DNA from: Vicinamibacteria bacterium
Lineage (GTDB): Bacteria; Acidobacteriota; Vicinamibacteria; Vicinamibacterales; UBA8438
Reading direction: 5' to 3'
DNA length: 32,811 bases
Assembly (NCBI GenBank): GCA_022821235.1
Contig: JAJEEA010000041.1
Span: 1-32,811 of the forward strand
Below the pieces are notes generated by a model that was not told the DNA's origin, did not search any database, and saw nothing but the letters and a program-made list of their open reading frames with translations. Below, piece by piece: positions 1-8,401 of this stretch. The position numbers and the translations under genes were made by a program. How positions within the stretch are numbered: position 1 is the first letter of the stretch; the number at the start of each line of letters is the position of its first letter.

Positions 1-86
1 CTGTTCCATGCACCACGGTCGACCTGCCAGAATCCGTGCGGCGGCGCGACCCCGCTGAGCCGTAACTTTCCGACCAACCGGCCCAT

Positions 87-770
87 TCACTCCCACTTTC
101 CACGGGGAAAAGCCGATCCCTGACCCGGTAACCGAATACGAAACAGGAGGATGTCGTCGGGTGCGTCGGAGATCTCGCAGGACTTCCCGTTGGCGGCGGT
201 GACGGTGAGCGAAATGGCTCTCGTGTTGCAGTACTCGCGCACGGCGAAAGGGATGAACTGGACGGTGCGCGCCAGCCACAGCGCCTCGATGGTGGCGATG
301 GTGCCGCCGGAACACAGGTGGGCCCAAGCCCGTTGGCGGTCGTAGCCGAGCATCTCGGCGACTTTGCTCCCCACGTCGAGCTCGATGCGGACGGTGATGG
401 GCGCGGCTTCGTCGGTGACGTTGTTGGGGTTGTACAGCATGCCGGCGAAGTAGCCGAGTACGCTCGGGAGGGTCTGCTCGGAGAGCATGTGGGCGTTGTA
501 GCGGGGAGAGTGGAAAGGGAAGTGCGCCTTGAGCTCGTCGAGGTTCTTGTCGAGCGCCGCGACGAGGCGGTCGACCCAAGCCTCGCGCTTGGGGTTGCGC
601 CGGTCCGCGCGGCTGACGACGGTCGGATCTTCGGGAAAGTAGTTCCTGCGCCAGTGAACGTAGTCGAGAAAGATGCGGTCGATCAGCTCCCGCCAGAGTT
701 CGGCGTTCTCCGCGCGGGGGCCGAGGAACCAGGCGGCGAGGGGCGGTGTGTCGTCGTTGCGGGGGGACAT
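87..770 (-). CDS. PLP-dependent decarboxylase, truncated N-terminal fragment
   Basis: The 227-residue product matches the N-terminal part of group II pyridoxal-phosphate decarboxylases (amino-acid decarboxylase fold). Residues about 88-118 carry the conserved run around SPRYNAHMLSEQTLP and MLYNPNNV, and residues 151-164 (HLCSGGTIATIEAL) form the loop that contacts the cofactor phosphate. Relatives are normally more than 400 residues long and carry the PLP lysine in the missing C-terminal half. Homology-like sequence stops near residue 210 and the reading frame ends 17 codons later; I could not recover the continuation in any frame between 1 and 86. The gene is therefore most likely a truncated remnant, inactive unless the rest lies elsewhere. 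The start is the ATG at 770, one codon inside a GTG; no clear ribosome site precedes it. Confidence 0.7.
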   Translation of the reverse strand: MSPRNDDTPPLAAWFLGPRAENAELWRELIDRIFLDYVHWRRNYFPEDPTVVSRADRRNPKREAWVDRLVAALDKNLDELKAHFPFHSPRYNAHMLSEQTLPSVLGYFAGMLYNPNNVTDEAAPITVRIELDVGSKVAEMLGYDRQRAWAHLCSGGTIATIEALWLARTVQFIPFAVREYCNTRAISLTVTAANGKSCEISDAPDDILLFRIRLPGQGSAFPRGKWE

Positions 771-980
771 CACAGATGCTGAAGGGGTCAGAGTCGGGTG
801 AAGTCGGGTTTCGGCGCTACTGCGTCAGCGACGTGCACGGGCGGCTGCGCGAGCCGGGGCGAAGAGCACGTCGTGCGGCGGGCGACGGTGGATTATTGCG
901 TACAGGGAGGGCCGCGCCAAGGGGCGGGAAGGGAGAATCGGGCGGCATGTGACGCAGGAACGGATGGGCCGCGTCGCGGG

Positions 981-3296
981 TCACGGCACGGCCCCCGCGA
1001 GCAGGGTCTGGATGAGCCGCAGCCGGTCGCGGCGCGACACGGCGCCGCCGGGATCGGCCAGCGGCCGGTTCGGATCGGGGGCGCCGATGAGCAGATGGAA
1101 GGTCGCCTGGTCGCTCCGGCGGTCGACGAAGCTCCCCACGACCATCTGGTCGCGAATGCGGCCGTCGAACGTGGTGGTGGTGCCGGTTTTCGCGATCAGG
1201 TGCGAGCCGGCGGCGGCAGCGACGATGCGGTCGAGGCCGGCCAGGGTGCCTCCCGGTCGGGTCGGGGCGGCGAGCACGCGGGTGACAAAAGGGGCGACGG
1301 CGGGGGGCTGGAACCACTCGGAGAGGTCGATCGGGCCGGCGTCGCGCTCGTCGTCGAAGGGGACGGCTCGGATGCCGCCGCTCTCGTCGAGGAAGAACAG
1401 CGAGCGGATCAGTGTGGGCTGAACCGCCCATGCCCGGCCGCCTCGCGCGCCGCGGTTCAGGGCGGCGGCCAGGCGGTGCTGCGCGCGAGTGCCGCCGGCG
1501 ACGCCGCCGAACGCCACGGCGACGCGCGGCGCGACGTCGGGCGTCAGTTGCAGGCCGCTGTCGGCCACCGCGGCTTCGATGAGGGGGGAAGGCACGCGCC
1601 GCAACGCCCACGCCATCGGCAGGTTCAGAGACCTGGCGAACACCGCGGGCGCCGGGACCCATGCCGCGCGGGGCCGGCAGCTCGGGAAGCCGCGGTCCCC
1701 GTCGGGGTTCCGCAATCCATCCAGCCGCCGGTCGCAGAAGGCGTCGGTGGTGCGGAACCGGGCGCCGAGCAGGGGCGCCGCCAGCATCTTGGCGATGCTT
1801 CCGACCTGCCGGTCCTCACGGTCCGGCCGATAGCGGCCGCGGGTGTCGCGCTTGGCGTTTGCCCCGCTCCACACGCGGTCGTGGCCGGCGCTGTAGTGGC
1901 GGACCACCCGGCCGGCGCCGTCGGCGAGACTGAGGGTGACGTCGGCGATGGGGTTGGCGGAGGCGCCGGCCGGCGGCAGGTCGAGCCGCAGCGGGCGTCG
2001 CCGGGCGACGTCGACGAGCACGTCTTCGACGGCGCGCTTGAAGCGGGCGTTGTCGGCGACGTCGAGGGTCAGCTCGATGCCGACCAGGTCGCGGGGTATG
2101 GCGCCGTAGACGTCGAGCACTTCGCCGAGAGCCTGGATCATCTCGCCGCGGGCGAAGTGGGCGGCGCGCCGCTCGGGGTTCGCGGCAACCCCGACGTGCT
2201 GCACGGGGTTGTCGGGCAGCAGCGGCCGAAGGGCCGGCGCGACCGCGGGGAAGGGCATCTCCATGCGGGCGATCTTCGCGCGTGCCGGGTCGGCGGCGGG
2301 ATCCCCCGGTCCGAATGCCGCATCGAGCACGCGAAGGGCACGCGCGCGAATCCGGCCCCAGCGCTCGCGCGCCCGCCGTTGGCCGGCCGCGTCATCAGCG
2401 GGGGCGACGAGCACGTGCCGGCGGACGGCGGCGACGAGGACGGCGTGCTCCGCGAGATCGAGGGCGCTCGCGGGCTTGCCGAAGACGATGCGGGCGCAGT
2501 CGTCGATGCCGTAGACCGACCCGCCGAGCTCCGACGAGGCGGTGCCATGGACGCACGGCAGATGTCGCGAGACCCAGCGCCGGAGCTCGGGTGCGTTGGC
2601 GCCGCCGAGGGCGTGGCAGAGCACGGCGGCATCGCCGATCTCCATCGCCTTGCGTCGAAGCCGGTCGCGCCAGCGCTCGTTCGGGCTGGGCGCCAGGCCG
2701 CGGAGCGATCGGGAGAGCTGCATCGCCAGGGTGCTGCCGCCGCGGTCGCGCCGGCCCCGCACGGCGTGCCAGACCGCGGCGCCGAGGGCGGGAAGGTCGA
2801 CGCAGTTGACCGACGTCCACGCGTCGTGGCGCCGATCTTCGGCCGCCGTCAACAGGCGCCACCAGTTGCCCGGCGGGTCGGCGACGTGGCCCACCGCGTG
2901 CGCGCGCCAGCCGGTGTCCTCGGCCTTGCGGCAGTTGCCCGACGTGTCGGCGAGTGGTGTGAACATGAACGCAGGGATGCGGCCCGCCCAGCCGCCGGCG
3001 CCATGTATCTCCACCGAACGCGTGCACGCGTCCAGGGTCTCGAGCTCGGTCCATCGCACCTGGCCCGCAAGGTGCGGGTACGCGGCCAGCCCGGTGACGA
3101 CGGCGGCGCCGCTCACGATCACCACGCCCGCTGCGACGGCGGTGCACGCCCAGGCGCGTTGCGGCAGGTCGACGGCGTTCATCCGCCCCACAACAGCGGT
3201 GTCGGTCATGGTCTCCGCGGCCCGACTCAGCATCAGGCGGATAGCCCACACCAGGTCGCTCAGAGCTTCCGGGCATCTCTGGATCATGGTCGGCAT
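981..3296 (-). CDS. Class A penicillin-binding protein (glycosyltransferase 51 plus transpeptidase)
   Basis: This is a bifunctional peptidoglycan synthase, anchored by one helix and acting in the periplasm. In a frame counted from an upstream TTG at 3329 (782 residues), the signal anchor is at about 58-82. The GT51 motifs are AAEDRR near 162-167 (catalytic Glu 164), RGGST at 196-200, and SELGGSVYGIDD followed by FGK near 266-285. The transpeptidase motifs are SIAK at 511-514 (nucleophile Ser 511), SLN at 567-569 and KTG at 714-716, so both active sites look intact. I prefer the ATG at 3296 because it lies just after the upstream gene's stop at 3313, whereas the TTG overlaps that gene; ATGs at 3287 and 3209 are alternatives. 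Co-transcription with the membrane gene upstream, and hence sigma-54 control, is likely. Orthology to a particular PBP is not claimed. Confidence 0.88.
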   Translation of the reverse strand: MPTMIQRCPEALSDLVWAIRLMLSRAAETMTDTAVVGRMNAVDLPQRAWACTAVAAGVVIVSGAAVVTGLAAYPHLAGQVRWTELETLDACTRSVEIHGAGGWAGRIPAFMFTPLADTSGNCRKAEDTGWRAHAVGHVADPPGNWWRLLTAAEDRRHDAWTSVNCVDLPALGAAVWHAVRGRRDRGGSTLAMQLSRSLRGLAPSPNERWRDRLRRKAMEIGDAAVLCHALGGANAPELRRWVSRHLPCVHGTASSELGGSVYGIDDCARIVFGKPASALDLAEHAVLVAAVRRHVLVAPADDAAGQRRARERWGRIRARALRVLDAAFGPGDPAADPARAKIARMEMPFPAVAPALRPLLPDNPVQHVGVAANPERRAAHFARGEMIQALGEVLDVYGAIPRDLVGIELTLDVADNARFKRAVEDVLVDVARRRPLRLDLPPAGASANPIADVTLSLADGAGRVVRHYSAGHDRVWSGANAKRDTRGRYRPDREDRQVGSIAKMLAAPLLGARFRTTDAFCDRRLDGLRNPDGDRGFPSCRPRAAWVPAPAVFARSLNLPMAWALRRVPSPLIEAAVADSGLQLTPDVAPRVAVAFGGVAGGTRAQHRLAAALNRGARGGRAWAVQPTLIRSLFFLDESGGIRAVPFDDERDAGPIDLSEWFQPPAVAPFVTRVLAAPTRPGGTLAGLDRIVAAAAGSHLIAKTGTTTTFDGRIRDQMVVGSFVDRRSDQATFHLLIGAPDPNRPLADPGGAVSRRDRLRLIQTLLAGAVP

Positions 3297-3312
3297 CCGT
3301 GTTCGATGCGCG

Positions 3313-4899
3313 TCACGATGCGACTCCAAGCGGGCCGCGCTGCGAGGCCGCGTCCCCGGACGGTGCGGAGGACTGACGCACTCGTTCCGTGGCGAGGGCG
3401 ACCATGAACTCGGGTTCGATCCGGTAGAGCGTGACGAACTCGGCGTCGAGACCGTGGCGAAGCTCGCGCCGCAGGCGCGGCGTCGCGCGAAGCTGGCGAA
3501 CGTGCGGGCGCCGTCCGAGGAGCTGCAGGAGCCGCCGCGCCGCTGTGCTCTCGGGCGTCTCGGGCTCGAACGGCAGCACGATCTCGTCGCACTGACGGCG
3601 TTCGATCCGGAATCCGTCGAGCAGGTCGTAGGGATTGCGCGACTCGTCGTCCCTGAAGGCGAAGCGCAACAGCCGGCGGGTGACGACGCCAGGCGCGCGC
3701 GGCGCGGGCTCCACGGCCTCGTTGATCTCGCCGATGAAATCGCGGCGGTCGCCGTCGTCGCCGTCGCCGTCGTCGTCGAGCTTCGCAGGGAAGAAGAACG
3801 GCACCATGAAGATGACGAAGTCGACCGTCACGGCGAACAACAGCGGCACCGAATCGGCGGTCTCCCGCGCCGGCGATCCGTGATCGGGGCCGGCCGTGAA
3901 ACCGAGCAACGATCCAAGCTGGCTGTAGGCGACGGCCAGCGCCGCATGATGGTCCGGGCGGTGGAAGCCGAGCTCGGCCGGCACTTGGCCCCGCACGTCC
4001 TGCAGTTGGCGGAGAGAGCCGATCGCCTGCTGCACGAACTCTTCGAGATGGGAATCGCGGCATCGGTAGCGCTCGCCCGTCAGGTCGTCCACCAGCTCGC
4101 CGCGGCCGCGCGCGATGCGTGCTTCGAGCTGGGCGATCGTCGGCGCGTAGCTGGCGGTCACGAGGGGGCGCACCCTCTGCATGATTCGGTTGACGGCGGC
4201 TTCGTGGTCGTCGTGGCTCGCGGGGTCGTAGGTCTCCCGGAGATCCTGCAACTGCCCGACCGCCGTCTCGGCGTTCGCGGCGGTGTCGCGGAAGCGCTCG
4301 GCCAGCGACCCGAACGTCCGGTCGTCGGCTTCGCGAAGTCGCGTGCGGGGACCGGCGCCGTCTCCGACCGCTTCGCACGTGCCGCCGACGCGGCGCTCGG
4401 TGGCGGCGCGTTCGGCGCTGTACGAGGCAAGGCGCTCGAGAGAGTCGGCGGCCACGGAGAGGTGGTGGGTGAAGACCTGCACGGGCCGGGTGATCCGGTC
4501 GTTCTGGGCTACCGCCACGTCGTGGGCGACGCGGTCGCTGCGCAGGAAATGCCACCAGTAGGCGTACGCGAAGCCGATGCTGATCGAGACGCAGATCATG
4601 AGGATCGCGGTCGACGCCGCGACCACGACGCCGCGGCGGCCCCGCCACCCCCGCCGGAGCCGGTGCCCGGACACGCCAATCATGGTCTGAACGGCCAGGC
4701 TGAGGAGAAACGACACGACCCAAACGATGCCCTCGGCCTGGAAGACGAAGCCGATGCCGGATGTCGTCGTGCAAAGGCTCACGAGATGGAACACGCCGTA
4801 CGCTCCGTAGCCGAACCACCACTGGGCGTCCGCGCTGCGCACCGCGCCGGTCACGGTCCGCATCATCCGTCCGATCTGTGTGGTGGGCAACATGGACAT
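3313..4899 (-). CDS. Four-helix membrane protein of unknown function, upstream of the PBP
   Basis: The 528-residue product is not recognised. Hydrophobic segments lie at about 31-52, 56-77, 89-116 and 347-369. Between helices 3 and 4 is a roughly 230-residue hydrophilic, mostly helical stretch that could form an extracytoplasmic domain. Helix 4 is followed by an acidic patch (LDDDGDGDDGD), encoded by a GTC/GCC-rich microsatellite, and then a soluble C-terminal region of about 150 residues. The frame stays open up to 5097, but the ATG at 4899 is chosen because GGGAGAG precedes it at suitable spacing and the hydrophobic part begins soon after. A near-consensus sigma-54 promoter sits about 55 bases upstream. 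The class A PBP follows within 20 bases, suggesting a regulator or partner of wall synthesis; this is inference from position only. Confidence 0.72.
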   Translation of the reverse strand: MSMLPTTQIGRMMRTVTGAVRSADAQWWFGYGAYGVFHLVSLCTTTSGIGFVFQAEGIVWVVSFLLSLAVQTMIGVSGHRLRRGWRGRRGVVVAASTAILMICVSISIGFAYAYWWHFLRSDRVAHDVAVAQNDRITRPVQVFTHHLSVAADSLERLASYSAERAATERRVGGTCEAVGDGAGPRTRLREADDRTFGSLAERFRDTAANAETAVGQLQDLRETYDPASHDDHEAAVNRIMQRVRPLVTASYAPTIAQLEARIARGRGELVDDLTGERYRCRDSHLEEFVQQAIGSLRQLQDVRGQVPAELGFHRPDHHAALAVAYSQLGSLLGFTAGPDHGSPARETADSVPLLFAVTVDFVIFMVPFFFPAKLDDDGDGDDGDRRDFIGEINEAVEPAPRAPGVVTRRLLRFAFRDDESRNPYDLLDGFRIERRQCDEIVLPFEPETPESTAARRLLQLLGRRPHVRQLRATPRLRRELRHGLDAEFVTLYRIEPEFMVALATERVRQSSAPSGDAASQRGPLGVAS

Positions 4900-4954
4900 C
4901 GTCTGCTCTCCCTCAGGTCGAAACCGCCCGCCGGCGCGACTGCACCAGTGAGTA

Positions 4955-4969
4955 GCAATGCTCGTGCCA
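4955..4969 (-). promoter_or_regulatory. Sigma-54 (-24/-12) promoter for the membrane-protein/PBP operon
   Basis: Read on the minus strand the site is TTGGCACGAGCATTGC, extending one base past 4969. It matches the RpoN consensus TGGCACG-N4-TTGC at every defined position, with the invariant GG and GC ten bases apart. Transcription would begin near 4943, leaving a leader of about 45 bases to the ATG at 4899. A sigma-54 activator gene lies nearby (6435-8240). Confidence 0.75.
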
Positions 4970-5532
4970 ACCCCACGCAGGACCGTGCGTCGCGCCGAGA
5001 CGAGAGCGCCCGAGGGCCGTTGGGCGCGTGTAACGACCACGGGAGCGACCGACGCTATCGGCGCAGACGACGGAGAGACACAGCTCCGCGGAACCACGCA
5101 ATTGGAACCCAGAGCGCCGCCGCCTTCGCTCGACCATGGCCGCGGTATGCAGAGAGGTAATTGCAGATGGCGAGTCCGCTACGGGCAGTGACGTTTCGGT
5201 TCCGTTCGTTTTCGACGAGAACCAGAACGCCAGCGGCGGGCAACGGCCGGGGGGCTGCTTTCCTGGCTCGTCGATCGAGTCTCTACCGACACTGCCATAC
5301 ATCTCTCACGTGTCGTCGAGCGTTGCTCGGCAGGCATCGCCGGCGCGATGCGGCCCTCCGCACTGGCGCGCTTCGTCGCCGGGTGTTCGATCACCAGGAA
5401 ATGACCAGTTCGGGGAGTTCGGGGACTCCTGTCGGCCACAGGATGTCGTGGTCGTCGGGGCCATCGCGACCTGTCCAGTTTCTGCCCCTTGAGCGACTGC
5501 TGACCGTCAGGCCGCGCGACGCCGTGCAAAAG

Positions 5533-5548
5533 TGGCATGGTTCATGCT
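5533..5548 (+). promoter_or_regulatory. Probable sigma-54 promoter upstream of the gene at 5638
   Basis: The sequence TGGCATGGTTCATGCT fits TGGCAYG-N4-TTGCW with a single mismatch (A for T at the first base of the -12 element). The invariant GG (5534-5535) and GC (5546-5547) have the required ten-base spacing. The start codon is about 90 bases downstream of the -24 element. Confidence 0.6.
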
Positions 5549-5637
5549 TGCCTACTTGGCGGGTGGTTCCGGCGGGCGCGTCGAGCCGCGCGAGCGGGCT
5601 CTACCGATTGGATTCTGCAGGGCGAACGAGTGTGAAA

Positions 5638-6567
5638 ATGGCGAGATTCAACATCGTGCCTCGCGTGAACGCCGAGATCGCAGAGGAGTGTGCGCGCGAG
5701 CTGGAGACGCTCGATCGCGGCGCGTTGCGGGCGTCCGTGAGGGGGATGCTTCCGACGGATGTCGGTCGCGAGCACTACGAGGCGTGGCTGACCGGCGTCG
5801 CGCTTGCGTTGCAGGTTACCGGACGACACCGGGCAGCGCTCCACGATCTCATGGTGTCGTTGGCAGGCAGCAAGGTCCAATGGCGTCCGCTCGAGCTGCG
5901 GTACAGCGACCGCCGCGTCATCATCGGTGGCAGAGAGCAGTGTCTGCCCGCGGCCGATTTCGCGTTCTATGCGGTCATGGTGCGCCGTCGGCTGGAGAAC
6001 CGCGACTTCGTCAGTTGGGACGTGGATGACTTTCGGAAGGAGTACAAGCGGGAATACGGGAAGGTGACCCATCGGATGTGCGGCAATCGGGAGCGGGTGG
6101 AGAACGGTTCCATCAACGGTTCCGTCGAACGGCCGTGGTTCGAGGTGCGCAAATCCAACGTGAATCGCGTCATCCGACCGTTCAGCGAATGGCCGGGAGA
6201 GGACTACGGAATCGTCACCAGAGGCAGGAAACCGAATACGCGCTCCGGCGTCATCGTCGATCCGCGCTGGATCCGCATCCGCGACGGGCCGTCAGTCGGT
6301 GTCGGAGGCATCTCCGATCGGCGGTTCTCACGCCGGAGTCCGTATCGCATCCGTAGCGCCGTGCTGATGCGATACCGTGGCTCGGTTCTGTTCGCCGGCA
6401 GAGGCGCTGACCTGACGGCCGTACGGCCGCCGCGTCAGATGCCGCGGCCCGTGCGCCGCGACGAGTCGGCGGAAGTCGGCGTCGGCTTCGGGGAACCATC
6501 GCCCAGCGCCTGGTCTATCGCTTGGCGGGCCTCGTCCCAGGATATCTCGCTCTTCGAGTACCGGTAG
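5638..6567 (+). CDS. Unknown protein sharing the C-terminal domain of the window's CARF protein
   Basis: The first 80 residues are helical and unrecognised. Residues about 85-215 align with residues 249-380 of the CARF protein at 24023-25177. Shared blocks are GG...LPxAxFAFYAVMxRR (98-117), RDFV (122-125), EYxxEYxKVT (135-144), NxERV, WFExRKxxVNRxIR (167-180) and a final IVDP/AIDP. The pattern suggests a nucleic-acid-binding or dimerisation module, perhaps winged-helix, but function is not established. Homology ends near residue 218 (base 6291), yet the frame runs on another 90 codons and overlaps the convergent activator gene by 133 bases. That tail may be spurious, from a lost stop or a frameshift. 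The ATG at 5638 has a weak ribosome site; a GTG six bases earlier is possible. A sigma-54 promoter lies upstream. Confidence 0.68.
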   Translation: MARFNIVPRVNAEIAEECARELETLDRGALRASVRGMLPTDVGREHYEAWLTGVALALQVTGRHRAALHDLMVSLAGSKVQWRPLELRYSDRRVIIGGREQCLPAADFAFYAVMVRRRLENRDFVSWDVDDFRKEYKREYGKVTHRMCGNRERVENGSINGSVERPWFEVRKSNVNRVIRPFSEWPGEDYGIVTRGRKPNTRSGVIVDPRWIRIRDGPSVGVGGISDRRFSRRSPYRIRSAVLMRYRGSVLFAGRGADLTAVRPPRQMPRPVRRDESAEVGVGFGEPSPSAWSIAWRASSQDISLFEYR

Positions 6568-8240
6568 AGAGACGCAAGCACGGTGTCCGTCTCCACCTTC
6601 TGGCGGTGGCGGCGGTAGGCATCCTCTTGCTCCCATCGTCGGGCCTGCCGGGCGTTGGGCTTGAACCAGACGGACAGCGCGTCCTTGATCTCTCGCTTGG
6701 CGTCGATGGGCGAGTATCTCGTACCCATGGCGGAATGCAGAATGTCGGGCACGGTTCCTGTTCCGCGCGGCCCCCGCGTCGCCAGCACCGCGGAGCGCAG
6801 CTTCTCGGTGAGTTGCAGCGCCTTGTCGAGCTCGAGATCGACCCAGGTTTCCGCCGGCGCGTCGCGTCCCTTGGCGGGTGGTGCGGGGACGGGGTTGGCC
6901 GGCGGCGGTCCAGGGGTCGGGTTGGCCGGCGGCGGTCCGGCGACCGGGTCGGCCGCCGGTTCGGCAAGGAGGCCGTCGAGGTGGTGGCCGTGCACTTCGC
7001 GGAAGTCCGGCCCGAGCCGCATGCGAACGCCGTCGGCGACCCTTCGCAACTCGGCCAGGTTTCCGTCGCGCCACGAGTGGGACGTCAGCCGGCTTCGTGC
7101 GTCGGCGGCGACGTCGACCTCGCGGTCCAGAAAGCGGCGAAAGAGCGGCTCGATGTCATCCGGGCGGGCGCGCAACGGCGGGACCTCGATGGGATGTCCC
7201 AGGCGGTTGTACACGTCCTGGCGGAAGCCGTGTTTCTCGCGCCATGCCTCGTCCTGAACCGGCCGGTTCGTGGCGGTGACGAGGAACGTATCGACGAGAA
7301 CGCGGTCTTCGTCCGGCGAGTAGCGCCGCTTGTCGAGATCCAATTGTCGCGCCGGCACGCCTCGCGGGTGGTGCCCTGCGCGGCGCACGCGGCGCAGGCC
7401 GTCCGGTCCGCGCTCCCGGTACGCGAGCAGCGCAACCTGTCCGTCCGAGCTCAGCTCCGCGATCTCGTCGATGAACAGGGTGCCTTCGTGGGCGAGCTCC
7501 GCCGACCCCGCGCGGTGCTGGTCCGCGCCGGTGAACGCTCCCCGCCAGTGGCCGAACAACTGATCGTACTGAAGGTCCGCGTTACCGCGAGTCGCGGACC
7601 AGGGTACGAAAGGCCCGGCGCAGCGCGGCGATACAGCATGCGCGTAGCGGGCGATCTGCGTCTTCCCGGTTCCGGTCTCTCCGAGCAGGAGCAGCTCCAT
7701 CGAGCCATTGACGGCCCTGCGAATCTCGCGCAGGGTGGCCAGGAACGGAGTAGACGTGCCCAGAAGCACGCCCGATGGGTCCGGAACGAGCCCGTTGGCG
7801 AAGAGTCGGCGTTCCAGTGCTTCAGGGGCCATCTCCTCCTTGGGGAGGAATCCGTCGGCTTGACCCAGATTCGCCTCCGCGCGCGTCTCCGTCTCAGTCG
7901 TCAGCATGACGATGGGCATGTCGGCGTGCTGGTCGCGCAGCGCTTCGAGCAGCCGGAATCCGAACCGGTCTCCCTGCGCATCGGTCGCATCGTCGAAGCG
8001 TATGTCCAGCAGCACCAGGGCGATGCGCCCGGCCCGCCACATGTCGGCGACCCGCTGCACGACGAGGGCCGCGTGGTTGCGGCCGGTCTCGTCCTGACCG
8101 GTCATGAACACGAAGTGGTCGGCCGGGCGACCCGCCTTCCCGAGAAACCAGCCGCGATGGGCCGACCCGTCGCGACCGATCTGATCGTCGACGACGATGA
8201 TCTTGCGCTCGGGCGCGCCGTCCTCCTTTCGCGTGCTCAT
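6435..8240 (-). CDS. Sigma-54-dependent response regulator (receiver plus AAA+ activator)
   Basis: Residues about 12-150 form a receiver domain: acidic pair D18/D19, probable phospho-acceptor D79 in LVLLDIRF, and K134 in FLPKE. The AAA+ domain follows with Walker A GETGTGKT (187-194), the sigma-54 contact loop GAFTGA (234-239) and Walker B LFIDE (255-259), then the FRQDVYNRL region. It should hydrolyse ATP to open sigma-54 promoters. Unusually, no Fis-type helix-turn-helix is recognisable at the C-terminus. Instead there is a proline-rich linker with a tandem repeat and about 140 charged helical residues, so it may bind DNA by another fold or act without an enhancer. No cognate kinase is visible. 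The ATG at 8240 is the first in frame. The 3' end overlaps the convergent gene 5638-6567. Confidence 0.88.
   Translation of the reverse strand: MSTRKEDGAPERKIIVVDDQIGRDGSAHRGWFLGKAGRPADHFVFMTGQDETGRNHAALVVQRVADMWRAGRIALVLLDIRFDDATDAQGDRFGFRLLEALRDQHADMPIVMLTTETETRAEANLGQADGFLPKEEMAPEALERRLFANGLVPDPSGVLLGTSTPFLATLREIRRAVNGSMELLLLGETGTGKTQIARYAHAVSPRCAGPFVPWSATRGNADLQYDQLFGHWRGAFTGADQHRAGSAELAHEGTLFIDEIAELSSDGQVALLAYRERGPDGLRRVRRAGHHPRGVPARQLDLDKRRYSPDEDRVLVDTFLVTATNRPVQDEAWREKHGFRQDVYNRLGHPIEVPPLRARPDDIEPLFRRFLDREVDVAADARSRLTSHSWRDGNLAELRRVADGVRMRLGPDFREVHGHHLDGLLAEPAADPVAGPPPANPTPGPPPANPVPAPPAKGRDAPAETWVDLELDKALQLTEKLRSAVLATRGPRGTGTVPDILHSAMGTRYSPIDAKREIKDALSVWFKPNARQARRWEQEDAYRRHRQKVETDTVLASLYRYSKSEISWDEARQAIDQALGDGSPKPTPTSADSSRRTGRGI
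6892..6938 (-). repeat. Tandem repeat encoding the proline-rich linker of the activator
   Basis: The 20-base string GGGTTGGCCGGCGGCGGTCC (plus strand) occurs at 6892-6911 and again at 6919-6938, a 27-base period that encodes nine residues of the GPPPANPxP type. A weaker third copy follows. It lies between the AAA+ domain and the C-terminal region and probably acts as a flexible linker. Confidence 0.8.
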
Positions 8241-8401
8241 CGATGCTGAACGCTCCTGAACGGCCGGCCGTGAACGCGGGCCCCTTGGCGACGATGCGTC
8301 CGCGGTCGATTCCCGGCGCGGTCACCTCTGCCTGCGGCGAACATGGCTGCCGGCCGCCCCTCATCCGCTCAACGCAGTCGGTGAGTCGGTTTCCGCCGGG
8401 G

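Larger units (their letters stand above)
4900..5637. other. Divergent intergenic region between two sigma-54 promoters
   Basis: This 738-base stretch separates the minus-strand membrane-protein gene from the plus-strand gene at 5638. I found no convincing gene: open frames inside it have shadow-like composition. It holds a minus-strand sigma-54 promoter at one end and a plus-strand one at the other, leaving about 560 bases between them that could carry enhancer sites for the activator. I saw no strong repeated palindrome there. A short direct repeat of GTTCGGGGA occurs near 5409-5427. Confidence 0.55.

Noticed and set aside
776..800. AAGGGGTCAGAGTC-like string near the decarboxylase start, reminiscent of REP/RAYT borders
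   Set aside because: Single copy, no transposase and no paired inverted repeat found in the window.
798..5160. Long plus-strand open frames (798-3407 and 2542-5160)
   Set aside because: They are antisense to the PBP and membrane-protein genes, have Arg/Gly/Ala-rich shadow composition and no domains; high GC keeps non-coding frames open.
5391..5480. Minus-strand peptide-like stretch ending in LPELVISW and a stop
   Set aside because: It reads like a protein C-terminus but covers only about 30 codons, with no start or recognisable family; possibly a gene remnant, too weak to annotate.
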